Shown here: positions 43,087 through 51,196 of the stretch, in pieces
Numbering within the stretch: position 1 is the first letter of the stretch
Layout of the letters: each line of letters starts with the position of its first letter
Source of the DNA: Paractinoplanes brasiliensis
GTDB taxonomy: Bacteria > Actinomycetota > Actinomycetes > Mycobacteriales > Micromonosporaceae
Direction: 5' to 3'
Length of the DNA stretch: 64,000 nucleotides
Assembly: GCF_004362215.1 (NCBI RefSeq)
Contig: NZ_SNWR01000001.1
Coordinates: 4,632,001-4,696,000, forward strand
Position numbers and translations under genes: made by a program
The notes under the pieces: generated by a model
The model's database searches: none
What the model saw: the letters and a program-made list of their open reading frames with translations, nothing else
What the model was told of the DNA's origin: nothing

Positions 43087-43860
43087 GTGGGCGAGTTCGT
43101 GACGTTGGAGACTACCGACGGCATCGGCACGATCCGGCTGGATCGTCCCCCGATGAACGCGCTCAACACGCAACTGCAGGAAGAGTTGCGGGCGGCCGCG
43201 CATTCCGCGACCGCCGACGAGCAGGTCAAGGCCGTGATCGTGTACGGCGGTGAGAAGGTCTTCGCGGCCGGCGCCGACATCACCGAGTTCACCAAGGCCG
43301 GCTATCCCGAGATGGCCGTACGGGCGGCCGCGCTCTCCAGCGCGTTCGACGCCGTGGCCCGCATCCCCAAGCCGGTGGTGGCCGCGATCACCGGTTACGC
43401 CCTGGGTGGCGGCTGCGAGCTGGCGCTGGCCTGCGACTGGCGGGTCGTGGCACAGGACGCCAGGCTCGGCCAGCCCGAGATCAAGCTGGGCATCATCCCC
43501 GGGGCGGGCGGCACCCAGCGGCTCGCGCGGTTGATCGGCCCGGCCCGCGCCAAGGATCTGATCTTCTCGGGTCGCATGGTCGACGCCGAGGAAGCGCTGC
43601 GCATCGGCCTGGCCGACCGGGTTGCCCCCGCGGCCGAGGTCTACGCGACGGCGGTCGAGCTGGTACGGGCGTACGTGTCGGGACCGTCTCTGGCCCTGCG
43701 CGCCGCCAAGCTGGCCGTCGACGGCGGCCTCAACACCGACCTGGCCTCCGGACTGGCGCTGGAATCGCAGCTCTTCGCCGGCTTGTTCGCCACCGACGAC
43801 CGGGTCGAGGGCACCACGGCGTTCGTCGAGAAGCGTAAACCCACGTTTACGGGGCGTTAG
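43087..43860 (+). CDS. Enoyl-CoA hydratase/isomerase family protein
   Basis: 257 residues of the crotonase fold. The CoA/oxyanion loop is KVFAAGADITEF, and the second NH donor region is GYALGGGCELALACD; both catalytic Glu residues of the hydratases are visible (GGGCELAL and LGQPEIKLGIIPGAGGTQRL). It hydrates 2-enoyl-CoA to 3-hydroxyacyl-CoA in beta-oxidation. AGGAGG (43075-43080) is six bases before GTG 43087, chosen over GTG 43084. Confidence 0.93.
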   Translation: MGEFVTLETTDGIGTIRLDRPPMNALNTQLQEELRAAAHSATADEQVKAVIVYGGEKVFAAGADITEFTKAGYPEMAVRAAALSSAFDAVARIPKPVVAAITGYALGGGCELALACDWRVVAQDARLGQPEIKLGIIPGAGGTQRLARLIGPARAKDLIFSGRMVDAEEALRIGLADRVAPAAEVYATAVELVRAYVSGPSLALRAAKLAVDGGLNTDLASGLALESQLFAGLFATDDRVEGTTAFVEKRKPTFTGR

Positions 43861-43900
43861 CCCTCGACCATATCGATCGCTTGCCATAAAGTCCGACACT

Positions 43901-44506
43901 GTGGAACCGGTTCCGGTCACGCGCAGGGTGCGTCGCACCGTTCGCATGGCCGTCGCGCTGGTCGTCGGCCAGGCGATGTTGTGCGCGCTGATCGGCTGGC
44001 TGACGCTGGGCCGCCATCGCGCCGAGCCGGCCCGTCCACCCGGGTCGGCCGTGGTCGACCAGCTCGCGATTCCTCCCCTGACCAGCGCGGCGCCCCCGTC
44101 GTCGCAAGGCGCGATCTCGGCCACCGCCCTGCCCCGGCCCGCCTCGGCCGCCCCACGGCGTCCGGCGCCGGCCCGCGGCACCGCCGACGCCCTGCCGCCT
44201 CCGGCCGTGCCGGCGACCGGCGCTCCGCAGCCGATCAACGCGCCTCCGGACGACCCGCAGGTGGCGCCGCCGTCACCACCCCCGCCGTCACCGCCCTTGC
44301 CGTCGTCGCCGCGCACCCGGATCCCGCTGATCCCGGTCCCGTCCGTCGCGACACCGACACCGAGCACGTCGCCGGAGGTGGTGCAAGAACCCGTGCGGGT
44401 GGGGGACGAATGCCGCCCCCTGGGCGCTTACGGGCGAACCAGCGAGGGTGACCTCGTGCGTTGCCTGCGCGACGGGCGTGACGAGCCGCGCTGGAAGATC
44501 GTGTGA
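43901..44506 (+). CDS. Pro-rich membrane-anchored protein, 201 aa
   Basis: Not recognised. One hydrophobic segment near residues 14-34 (RMAVALVVGQAMLCALIGWL) follows a basic N-terminus, then a Pro/Ala/Ser-rich stretch (about 40-160), then a small domain with two Cys (ECRPLGAYGRTSEGDLVRC) and a Trp. Topology suggests an N-in anchor with the rest outside, where the two Cys could form a disulfide. GTG 43901 lies in a 12-bp palindrome (GGAACCGGTTCC) with no clear Shine-Dalgarno site; ATG 43946-48 region could be an alternative start. It is 26 bases upstream of the Hsp70-like gene. Confidence 0.55.
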   Translation: MEPVPVTRRVRRTVRMAVALVVGQAMLCALIGWLTLGRHRAEPARPPGSAVVDQLAIPPLTSAAPPSSQGAISATALPRPASAAPRRPAPARGTADALPPPAVPATGAPQPINAPPDDPQVAPPSPPPPSPPLPSSPRTRIPLIPVPSVATPTPSTSPEVVQEPVRVGDECRPLGAYGRTSEGDLVRCLRDGRDEPRWKIV

Positions 44507-44532
44507 GCGCGGGCACCCCCTAGAATCAGGGG

Positions 44533-46188
44533 ATGGCCATCGACCAAGGTGAGCCGAAAAGGCATGCCCTCGGCGTGGACTTCGGCACCTCGAACACCGT
44601 CGCGGTGGCGCGCTGGCCCGACGGCCGCGCGCGTCCGCTGCTGGTCGACGGCTCGCCGCTGCTGCCCTCGGCCGTCTATGCCGAGCCCGGCGGCGCCCTG
44701 GTGGTCGGCCGCGACGCCGTGCACAGCGCCCGGCTCGACCCGGTGCGCTTCGAGCCCAACCCGAAACGCCGCATCGACGACGGCACTGTCCTGCTGGGCG
44801 AGCAGGAGTTCCCGGTCGTCGACCTGATCGCCGCCGTGCTGGCCCGGGTCGCCGAGGAATGGCACCGCGCGGTCGGCCCGGTGCTGCCCGACGTCACCCT
44901 GACCTGCCCGGCGACCTGGGGCGCGACCCGGCGCACGCTGCTCGCCGAGGCCGCCGCCCGAGCCGGGCTGACCAAGGTCCGCCTGGTGGCCGAGCCGGTC
45001 GCCGCCGCGACGTACTTCGCCGAAGTGCTCGGCCGCGACGTGCCGATCGGGTCGGTCGTGGTGGTGCACGACTTCGGCGCCGGCACGTTCGACGCCAGCG
45101 TGGTCGCCCGTACAGCCTCGGGTTTCGAGGTGATGGCGATCGACGGGCGCGACGACATCGGCGGCCTCGACGTCGACGCGGCCATCGTCGAACATCTGCG
45201 CACCAGCGAGTGGGAACGACTGCTCGAGCCGTCGACGGCGCAGGAGAGGCGGGCCCAGCGCCAGCTCTGGGAAGAGGTGCGGATCGCCAAGGAACGCCTC
45301 TCGAGGGCCCAGTCGGCCGACTTCGTGGTGCCGCTGCTCGACACCGAGGTGCACCTCACCCGCGACGAGCTGGAAAAACTGGCCCGCCCCGTGCTGGATC
45401 AGACCGTGCGCGTCACCAAGGGCCTGCTCGACTGGGCGGCCCTGCCCGCCGGGCGCCTGGCCGGTGTCTTCCTGGTCGGTGGCGCGAGCCGGATCCCGCT
45501 GGTGGCCACGCTGCTGCACCGCGAGCTGGGCGAGGCCCCGGTGGTGATCGAGCAGCCCGAGCTGGTGGTGGCCGAGGGCAGCATCCTGGCCGACGCGGCG
45601 ATGCTGGCGAGCGGTCCGGCGTCCCCCGGCCCCACCTCCGAGCTACGGCTGGTCTCCACGGGCCGGGCCGAGACGGCGACCGTACGCGTCGCCACCGCGA
45701 CCGTGCGCGTGCCGGGCACAACCGGTCTGCAGCCCGCGGTCGACCCGTGGCCCGACGCCGACCACGGCTGGGTTCCGGACCCGCACGCGACCATGCCCAC
45801 GCCGAAGCCCAAGTTCGAGCGCCCGATCTCGACACCGCCGGCCGCCGCGGCGTCGCCGCCTTCCCCGCCGCACGGCATGTCCTCGCCGCACGGCATGTCC
45901 CCGTCGCACGGGATGGCCGCCGTCCGGCCGATCTCGTCGCAGCCCGTCTCGCCGCCCCGGCCGCCGATCTCCCGGCCGCGTCCGCAGCCACAGGTCTCCC
46001 AGGCCGTACGCCGGACCAAGCGGCGCGGCGGGTTCCTGCGGGCGCTGCAGGTCCTGTTCAGCGCCGCCATCATGATCGTGGTCCCGCTGGCCGCGCTCGT
46101 GATCGCGTACGGGTATGGGAACGGGGCGCCGATCGTTGACGACGCCGAGAATCTCGTGCGCGACATCCGAAGCCTTCTCGGCTTCTGA
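44533..46188 (+). CDS. Hsp70-family protein with C-terminal membrane anchor
   Basis: 551 residues. The actin-like ATPase domain (about 10-360) has phosphate-1 GVDFGTSNTVAV, phosphate-2 VVVHDFGAGTFDASVV and adenosine motif FLVGGASRIPLV. The usual substrate-binding domain is missing; residues 370-500 are Pro/Ser-rich with three HGM repeats, and a single helix (about 505-528) precedes a short tail. The protein is therefore probably anchored with its ATPase in the cytosol. It is distinct from DnaK and resembles actinobacterial Hsp70-like proteins of unknown client. Confidence 0.87.
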   Translation: MAIDQGEPKRHALGVDFGTSNTVAVARWPDGRARPLLVDGSPLLPSAVYAEPGGALVVGRDAVHSARLDPVRFEPNPKRRIDDGTVLLGEQEFPVVDLIAAVLARVAEEWHRAVGPVLPDVTLTCPATWGATRRTLLAEAAARAGLTKVRLVAEPVAAATYFAEVLGRDVPIGSVVVVHDFGAGTFDASVVARTASGFEVMAIDGRDDIGGLDVDAAIVEHLRTSEWERLLEPSTAQERRAQRQLWEEVRIAKERLSRAQSADFVVPLLDTEVHLTRDELEKLARPVLDQTVRVTKGLLDWAALPAGRLAGVFLVGGASRIPLVATLLHRELGEAPVVIEQPELVVAEGSILADAAMLASGPASPGPTSELRLVSTGRAETATVRVATATVRVPGTTGLQPAVDPWPDADHGWVPDPHATMPTPKPKFERPISTPPAAAASPPSPPHGMSSPHGMSPSHGMAAVRPISSQPVSPPRPPISRPRPQPQVSQAVRRTKRRGGFLRALQVLFSAAIMIVVPLAALVIAYGYGNGAPIVDDAENLVRDIRSLLGF

Positions 46189-46244
46189 GGTGACTCACGG
46201 GTAACGTGCCTACACCGGCGACGAGGCTGAGGGGGCTACGGAAG

Positions 46245-47867
46245 ATGGCAGAAGTGATCGAGGGGCACGGCGGCGAACTGGCGCTGGCCGCGGCGCGGGC
46301 GTTCGGGGTGAACGAGATGTTCACGCTGTCCGGCGGGCACGTTTTCCCGCTGTACGACGCCGCGCACAAGACCGACTTCCCGATCTACGACGTGCGCCAC
46401 GAGCAGACCGCGGTCTTCGCGGCCGAGGCGGTGGCCAAGCTGCAACGCCGTCCCGGACTCGCCGTGCTGACCGCCGGCCCGGGCGTGACCAACGGCATCT
46501 CCGGCCTGACCAGCGCGTTCTTCAACGCCTCGCCGGTGCTCGTGCTGGGCGGCCGGGCGCCCTCGTTCCGCTGGGGCTCGGGCAGCCTGCAGGAGTTCGA
46601 CCACGTGCCCCTGATCGCCCCGATCACCAAGTACGCGGCCACGGTCGGTGACACCGACGCGATCGCCGGCGAGGTGCGTGCGGCCCTGACCGAGGCGCTC
46701 ACCGCCCACCGCGGCCCGGCCTTCCTCGACATCCCGCTCGAGGTGGTCTTCTCCAGCGGCGAGGCCTCCGCCCCCGGAGCGCCCGCCGTCCCGCTGATCG
46801 AGGCCGACCCCGACGAGGTCGCGAAGGCCGCGTCGCTGCTGGCCACCGCGCAGCGCCCGGTGATCATCGCGGGATCCGACGTCTGGGGCGGGGACGCGGT
46901 CGCCGAGTTGCGGGCGGCCGCCGAGGCGCTGCAGGTGCCCGTGTTCACCAACGGCATGGGCCGGGGCGCGCTGCCGCCGTCGCACCCGCTCGCGTTCGCC
47001 AAGGCCCGGCGGCCCGCGCTCAACGAGGCCGACCTGGTCTGCGTGATCGGTACCCCGCTCGACTTCCGGCTCGGCTTCGGCGAGTTCGCCGAGGCGCGGG
47101 TCGTGCACATCGTCGACGCGCCCGGCCAGCGGGCCACGCACGTCGAGCCGGCCGTCTCGCCCGCCGGTGACCTGCGCGGCATCCTGGCCACGATCGCCGA
47201 CTACTCGGGCGACCGGGCCGACCACGCCGAGTGGATCTCGGGGCTGCGCTCGGCCGAGGACGCGGGCAAGGCGCGCGACGCCGAGGCGATGGCGGCCGAG
47301 ACCGACCTGATCAAGCCGGCGCGCATCTACGGCGAGCTGCGCAAGGTGCTCGCCCCCGACGCGGTCACCATCGGGGACGGGGGCGACTTCGTCTCGTACG
47401 CGGGCAGGTTCTTGGAGCCCTCGCAGCCCGGCACCTGGCTCGACCCGGGCCCGTACGGGTGTCTCGGCACCGGCATGGGCTACGCGATGGGCGCCCGGGT
47501 GACCTATCCCGGCCGGCAGATCTGCGTGCTGATGGGCGACGGGGCGGCCGGCTTCTCGCTGATGGACGCCGAGTCCCTGGTCCGGCAGGGGCTCCCGGTC
47601 GTCATGGTGGTCGGCAACAACGGCATCTGGGGTCTCGAGAAGCACCCCATGCAGGCCATGTACGGCTACGACGTGGCGGCCGACCTGCAGCCGGGGCTGC
47701 GCTACGACGACGTGGTCAAGGCGCTGGGCGGCGCGGGAGAGACGGTCGAGAAGGCGTCGGAGATCGGCCCGGCACTGGAGCGTGCCTTTGGCGCCGGGGT
47801 GCCCTACCTGGTCAACGTGCTGACCGACCCCGGCGACGCGTACCCGCGCTCGTCGAACCTCGCCTGA
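46245..47867 (+). CDS. Thiamine-diphosphate enzyme, acetolactate synthase-like
   Basis: 540 residues with three ThDP domains. The catalytic Glu is in YDVRHEQTAVFAAEA, and the ThDP/Mg2+ motif runs from GDGAAGFSLMDAE to VGNNGIWG. It is commonly labelled acetolactate synthase (IlvG/IlvB-like), but no small regulatory subunit (IlvN) or other branched-chain gene is adjacent, and the family also includes 2-hydroxyacyl-CoA lyase and oxalyl-CoA decarboxylase, so the reaction is open. ATG 46245 (MAEVIEGHGGELALAAARAFGV) fits the family N-terminus better than 46206. A strong hairpin follows. Confidence 0.85.
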   Translation: MAEVIEGHGGELALAAARAFGVNEMFTLSGGHVFPLYDAAHKTDFPIYDVRHEQTAVFAAEAVAKLQRRPGLAVLTAGPGVTNGISGLTSAFFNASPVLVLGGRAPSFRWGSGSLQEFDHVPLIAPITKYAATVGDTDAIAGEVRAALTEALTAHRGPAFLDIPLEVVFSSGEASAPGAPAVPLIEADPDEVAKAASLLATAQRPVIIAGSDVWGGDAVAELRAAAEALQVPVFTNGMGRGALPPSHPLAFAKARRPALNEADLVCVIGTPLDFRLGFGEFAEARVVHIVDAPGQRATHVEPAVSPAGDLRGILATIADYSGDRADHAEWISGLRSAEDAGKARDAEAMAAETDLIKPARIYGELRKVLAPDAVTIGDGGDFVSYAGRFLEPSQPGTWLDPGPYGCLGTGMGYAMGARVTYPGRQICVLMGDGAAGFSLMDAESLVRQGLPVVMVVGNNGIWGLEKHPMQAMYGYDVAADLQPGLRYDDVVKALGGAGETVEKASEIGPALERAFGAGVPYLVNVLTDPGDAYPRSSNLA

Positions 47868-47870
47868 CCA

Positions 47871-47933
47871 AGGCCTGTTTCATAGCTGAGACCGGACCGC
47901 TCCTCGCACTCGCCCCAGCTGTGAAACAGGCCT
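47871..47933. terminator. Strong bidirectional terminator hairpin
   Basis: AGGCCTGTTTCA (47871-47882) pairs perfectly with TGAAACAGGCCT (47922-47933), and the stem extends inward six pairs (TAGCTG with CAGCTG, one wobble) to 18 bp with a 27-base loop. It fills the whole gap between the ThDP gene and the convergent 47933-48277 gene, ending on the first base of that gene's stop. Both transcripts would be terminated. Confidence 0.75.
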
Positions 47934-48277
47934 CAGGGCTTGTCCTCCTCGCGGTTGCGGAGTTCCTTCTCCCACTGGGCGAGCATTTCGCGATCCCGCT
48001 TCGACTGCTCGGTGTCGACCGAGCGGAGGAAGTCGGCGTCGTCGTCCGGCGAGACCGGAGCGGGACGCCTGCGCACGATCCCGCCCTCGACGGGAGCGGG
48101 TCGCGGGCGTCCCCAGGCGAAGTACGCGAGCGGGCCCAGCAGAGGGATGAGAAGGATCACCAGCACCCACACGGCACGGGGGGCGTTGCGGACGCGAGCG
48201 GCCGACAAACAGCTGATCAGCGCCAGCACGAAGAGCACCAGCTGCACGGCAGCCAAGAAGATGAACAACCGGACCAT
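47933..48277 (-). CDS. Small membrane protein with PLDc_N-like domain
   Basis: 114 residues. Two helices at about 3-24 and 36-55; the second reads RAVWVLVILLIPLLGPLAYFAWGRPRP, matching the phospholipase D-nuclease N-terminal (PLDc_N) membrane module without any PLD nuclease domain. The C-terminal half is charged (DFLRSVDTEQSKRDREML) and cytosolic. Function unknown. ATG 48277 is chosen; the longer open frame is shadow. Confidence 0.78.
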   Translation of the reverse strand: MVRLFIFLAAVQLVLFVLALISCLSAARVRNAPRAVWVLVILLIPLLGPLAYFAWGRPRPAPVEGGIVRRRPAPVSPDDDADFLRSVDTEQSKRDREMLAQWEKELRNREEDKP

Positions 48278-48315
48278 GAGGCAATGATGACGCGCGCGGG
48301 CCGATCCGGCGACGA

Positions 48316-48639
48316 TCAGAGCATGACAATGACCCCGGCGAGCGCCGCGAGGCCGACAGTGACGAAGGCGTACGCGGTGATCGAGCGCCGGCCGGGGTGG
48401 GGTGGACGACGGCGCAGGGCCCGGGCCCGCCGATAGGCCAGCGCGACCAGCGCCGACCAGCCGGCGCCGCACAGGGCCGCGGTGATCCACAGCCCGGGGC
48501 CGGCGTCGGGGTCGAAGGCGGGACGAGCGGCGAGCAGGACGACGACGCCCGCCGACAGGGCCGTACGCCGCCAGGCGAGCCGGGTGCGCTCGGCCGAGGC
48601 GCCGTGGTCGGGCGTCCACTCCGCGGACGGCTCGCTCAT
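48316..48639 (-). CDS. DUF202-like membrane protein B
   Basis: 107 residues with three hydrophobic helices (about 27-42, 50-68, 88-107). The phrase ASAERTRLAWRRTALS is the short DUF202 N-terminal motif. ATG 48639 overlaps the stop of the partner DUF202 gene (ATGA, 48636-48639), so the two are translated together. Function of the family is unknown. Confidence 0.8.
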   Translation of the reverse strand: MSEPSAEWTPDHGASAERTRLAWRRTALSAGVVVLLAARPAFDPDAGPGLWITAALCGAGWSALVALAYRRARALRRRPPHPGRRSITAYAFVTVGLAALAGVIVML

Positions 48640-49022
48640 CGTGGGGACTGCAGCAGCACTGCCACGATCAGCAGCAGCGCGCCCAGGGCCACGATCACGG
48701 CGAGGAACGCGGGGAACCTCGAGCCGGGCAGTTCCTCGCCCAGACGCATGGCCCGCTCGGTGCGCGCCCAGTGATCGACCGCGCGCAGAGCCACGAGACC
48801 GCCGAGCACCAGCAGCGCGACGGCGATGACCTCGCGCAGGTAGGCGATCGGCAGCGGCGGCAGGAACTGGGCGCAGCCCAGACCGCCCGCGATCAGGGCC
48901 AGACCGGTGCGGATCCAGGCCAGGAAGGTGCGCTCGTTGGCCAGCGAGAACCGGTAGTCAGGGGTGCGGCCGACCGTGGGTGTCTTTTCCGGGTCTATCC
49001 ATTGCCGCAGGCCGCCGAACAC
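48636..49022 (-). CDS. DUF202-like membrane protein A (YidH family)
   Basis: About 128 residues with the family motif RFSLANERTFLAWIRTGLAL followed by helices near 45-62, 65-85 and 100-125. The frame is open to GTG 49082, which has a GAGGG site, but that start adds 20 Arg-rich residues and overlaps the small Cys-rich gene. GTG 49022 gives a family-like N-terminus (MFGGLRQWIDPEKT) seven bases after that gene's stop. The start therefore remains uncertain. Function unknown. Confidence 0.8.
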   Translation of the reverse strand: MFGGLRQWIDPEKTPTVGRTPDYRFSLANERTFLAWIRTGLALIAGGLGCAQFLPPLPIAYLREVIAVALLVLGGLVALRAVDHWARTERAMRLGEELPGSRFPAFLAVIVALGALLLIVAVLLQSPR

Positions 49023-49029
49023 AGAGAGA

Positions 49030-49236
49030 TTATTGACCGGACGGGCCCGGAAGGGTCGCCCACACCGTGCGGACTTCGTCACTCACGCAGCCCTCACGCA
49101 GGTGGCCGCACCGGCACCACGGTGAGTCGGGATCCACGCGACCGTGGGTCTGCGGCGTCATGCCGGGGCCGCGTGGTGGACGATGGGTGGCGGACGGGAG
49201 CAACCCGTCGGCCAGTGAATCGGCAAGGCCGGACAA
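49030..49236 (-). CDS. Small Cys-rich protein, 68 aa
   Basis: A GGGAGG site (49245-49250) lies eight bases before TTG 49236. The protein starts MSGLADSLADGLLPSATHR and contains PDSPWCRCGHLREGCVSDEV, a CxC...H...C group that could bind a metal. It ends seven bases before GTG 49022 of the DUF202 gene, so an operon is likely. Not recognised; a start at GTG 49245 is also possible. The call rests on the ribosome binding site, the Cys/His cluster and the spacing. Confidence 0.48.
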   Translation of the reverse strand: MSGLADSLADGLLPSATHRPPRGPGMTPQTHGRVDPDSPWCRCGHLREGCVSDEVRTVWATLPGPSGQ

Positions 49237-49394
49237 TTCGTACACCTCCCTCGATCGACTGTAGCGATTCGACGGCCGGATCGGGTGAGGTGAGTCACTC
49301 TTCGTGGTCGACGCCGCCAAGCTACCGACGGGTAACCTGTCGGGAGGCGTCCGGCCGCAACGGTGCGTTCACAACAGGAGGTCGTAGGAGCGCG

Positions 49395-50171
49395 ATGAAC
49401 ATCGTCGTACTGGTCAAGCAGGTGCCCGACTCCGGTGCCGAGCGCACGCTGAGCGCGGATCACACGGTCGACCGCGCGTCGGCCAGCAATGTCATCAACG
49501 AGATGGACGAGTACGCCATCGAGGAAGCGTTGAAGATCAAGGAGGCGCACGGCGGCGAGGTGACGGTCCTGACCATGGGTCCGGCCGGCGCGACCGAGTC
49601 CATCCGCAAGGCGCTGTCGATGGGCCCCGACAAGGCGGTGCACGTCTCCGACGAGGCGCTGCACGGCTCGTGCGCCGTCGCCACCTCCAAGGTGCTGGCC
49701 GCGGCGCTCAAGACGCTCAACGCCGACCTGATCATCTGTGGCGCCGAGTCGACCGACGGCCGCGTCCAGGTCATGCCGCACATGCTGGCCGAGCGGCTGG
49801 GCGTCGCGGCGCTGACCGGCGCCCGCAAGCTGACCGTCGACGGCTCGCAGCTGACCGCCGAGCGGCAGACCGACGAGGGCTACGAGGTGGTCACCGCGGC
49901 CACCCCGGCCGTCGTCAGCGTGTGGGACACCATCAACGAGCCCCGCTACCCGTCGTTCAAGGGCATCATGGCCGCGAAGAAGAAGCCGGTGCAGGCTCTC
50001 TCGCTGGCCGACCTCGGCATCTCGGCCGACGAGGTGGGCACGGCCGGCGCCACCAGCGCCGTGCTCGAGTTCGCGCCGCGGCCGCCGCGCTCGGCCGGCA
50101 GGAAAGTCACCGACGAGGGCGACGGCGGCGCGCAGCTGATCTCGTTCCTCGCCACCGAGAAGTTCGTCTGA
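49395..50171 (+). CDS. etfB: Electron transfer flavoprotein subunit beta
   Basis: 258 residues. MNIVVLVKQVPD at the N-terminus, the AMP-binding segment and the recognition loop region (AAKKKPVQALSLADLGI) match EtfB. With EtfA it carries electrons from acyl-CoA dehydrogenases to the respiratory quinone pool. ATG 49395 is behind an AGGAGGTCGTAGGAG site. EtfA follows 12 bases downstream. An acyl-CoA dehydrogenase is not in the window. Confidence 0.96.
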   Translation: MNIVVLVKQVPDSGAERTLSADHTVDRASASNVINEMDEYAIEEALKIKEAHGGEVTVLTMGPAGATESIRKALSMGPDKAVHVSDEALHGSCAVATSKVLAAALKTLNADLIICGAESTDGRVQVMPHMLAERLGVAALTGARKLTVDGSQLTAERQTDEGYEVVTAATPAVVSVWDTINEPRYPSFKGIMAAKKKPVQALSLADLGISADEVGTAGATSAVLEFAPRPPRSAGRKVTDEGDGGAQLISFLATEKFV

Positions 50172-50183
50172 GAGGGGTCGGTC

Positions 50184-51116
50184 ATGGCTGAGGTTCTTGT
50201 TGTAGTCGAGTCCGGCGTCAAGAAGGTCACGCTCGAGATGCTGACCATCGCGCGGGGGATCGGTGACGTTTCCGCTGTCGTGTTCGGTGAGGCCGACGCG
50301 GTCAAGCTGGGCGAGTACGGCGCGTCCAAGGTCTACGTGGCGGCGGGCGACGACGTCGACGGCTATCTGGTCGCCCCCAAGGCGGCGGTGCTGGCCGACC
50401 TGGTGCGCGAGAAGCAGCCCGCCGCGGTCCTGCTCGCCTCCACCCAGGAGGGCAAGGAGATTGCCGGCCGGCTCGCCGTCAAGCTCGACAACGGGCTGCT
50501 CACCGACGCCGTCGAACTGGCGTCCGACGGCACCGCCACGCAGGCCGTGTTCGCCGGCTCGGGCATCGTCAAGTCCAAGGTCACCAAGGGCCTGCCGATC
50601 GTGACGATCCGCCCCAACTCGGTCACTCCGTCGCCTCAGGCCGCGACGCCCGCCGTGGAGCAGCTGACCGTCGCCGTCTCGGACGCCGACAAGCTGACCA
50701 AGGTGGTCGAGCGGGTCGTCGAGCAGAAGGGATCGCGCCCCGAGCTGACCGAGGCCGGCATCGTCGTCTCGGGCGGCCGCGGCGTGGGCAACGCCGACAA
50801 CTTCAAGCTGGTCGAGGAATTGGCCGACCTGCTCGGCGGCGCCGTCGGCGCGTCCCGCGCGGCCGTCGACTCCGGCTTCTACCCGCACCAGTTCCAGGTC
50901 GGCCAGACAGGCAAGACCGTCTCCCCGCAGCTGTACGTGGCGCTCGGCATCTCGGGCGCCATCCAGCACCGGGCCGGCATGCAGACCTCGAAGACGATCG
51001 TCGCGGTCAACAAGGACCCCGAGGCCCCGATCTTCGAGCTGGCCGACTTCGGCGTGGTAGGCGACCTGTTCAAGGTCGTCCCGCAGGCGGCCGACGAGAT
51101 CCGCAAGCGCAAGTAG
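50184..51116 (+). CDS. etfA: Electron transfer flavoprotein subunit alpha
   Basis: 310 residues. The C-terminal FAD domain shows GGRGVGNADNFKLVEELADLLGGAVGASRAAVDSG and SPQLYVALGISGAIQHRAGMQ, then VAVNKDPEAPIFELADFGVVGDLF, the standard EtfA signature. GAGGGG lies before ATG 50184. It pairs with etfB upstream; a GC hairpin follows the stop. Confidence 0.96.
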   Translation: MAEVLVVVESGVKKVTLEMLTIARGIGDVSAVVFGEADAVKLGEYGASKVYVAAGDDVDGYLVAPKAAVLADLVREKQPAAVLLASTQEGKEIAGRLAVKLDNGLLTDAVELASDGTATQAVFAGSGIVKSKVTKGLPIVTIRPNSVTPSPQAATPAVEQLTVAVSDADKLTKVVERVVEQKGSRPELTEAGIVVSGGRGVGNADNFKLVEELADLLGGAVGASRAAVDSGFYPHQFQVGQTGKTVSPQLYVALGISGAIQHRAGMQTSKTIVAVNKDPEAPIFELADFGVVGDLFKVVPQAADEIRKRK

Positions 51117-51129
51117 CCCCGCGATGTGA

Positions 51130-51162
51130 CGAACGGCTCGGTGCTCAGCGCCGGGCCGTTCG
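51130..51162 (+). terminator. Terminator hairpin after etfA
   Basis: CGAACGGC (51130-51137) pairs with GCCGTTCG (51155-51162), 8 bp perfect, 17-base loop, 14 bases after the etfA stop. No T-tract. Confidence 0.55.
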
Positions 51163-51196
51163 CCGTTGCCGGGGTGAAGCATAAGCTTGGGCACTG

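Noticed and set aside
43903..43914. Palindrome GGAACCGGTTCC as an operator
   Set aside because: Single site overlapping a proposed start codon with no paired site or nearby regulator; chance occurrence is likely in this composition.
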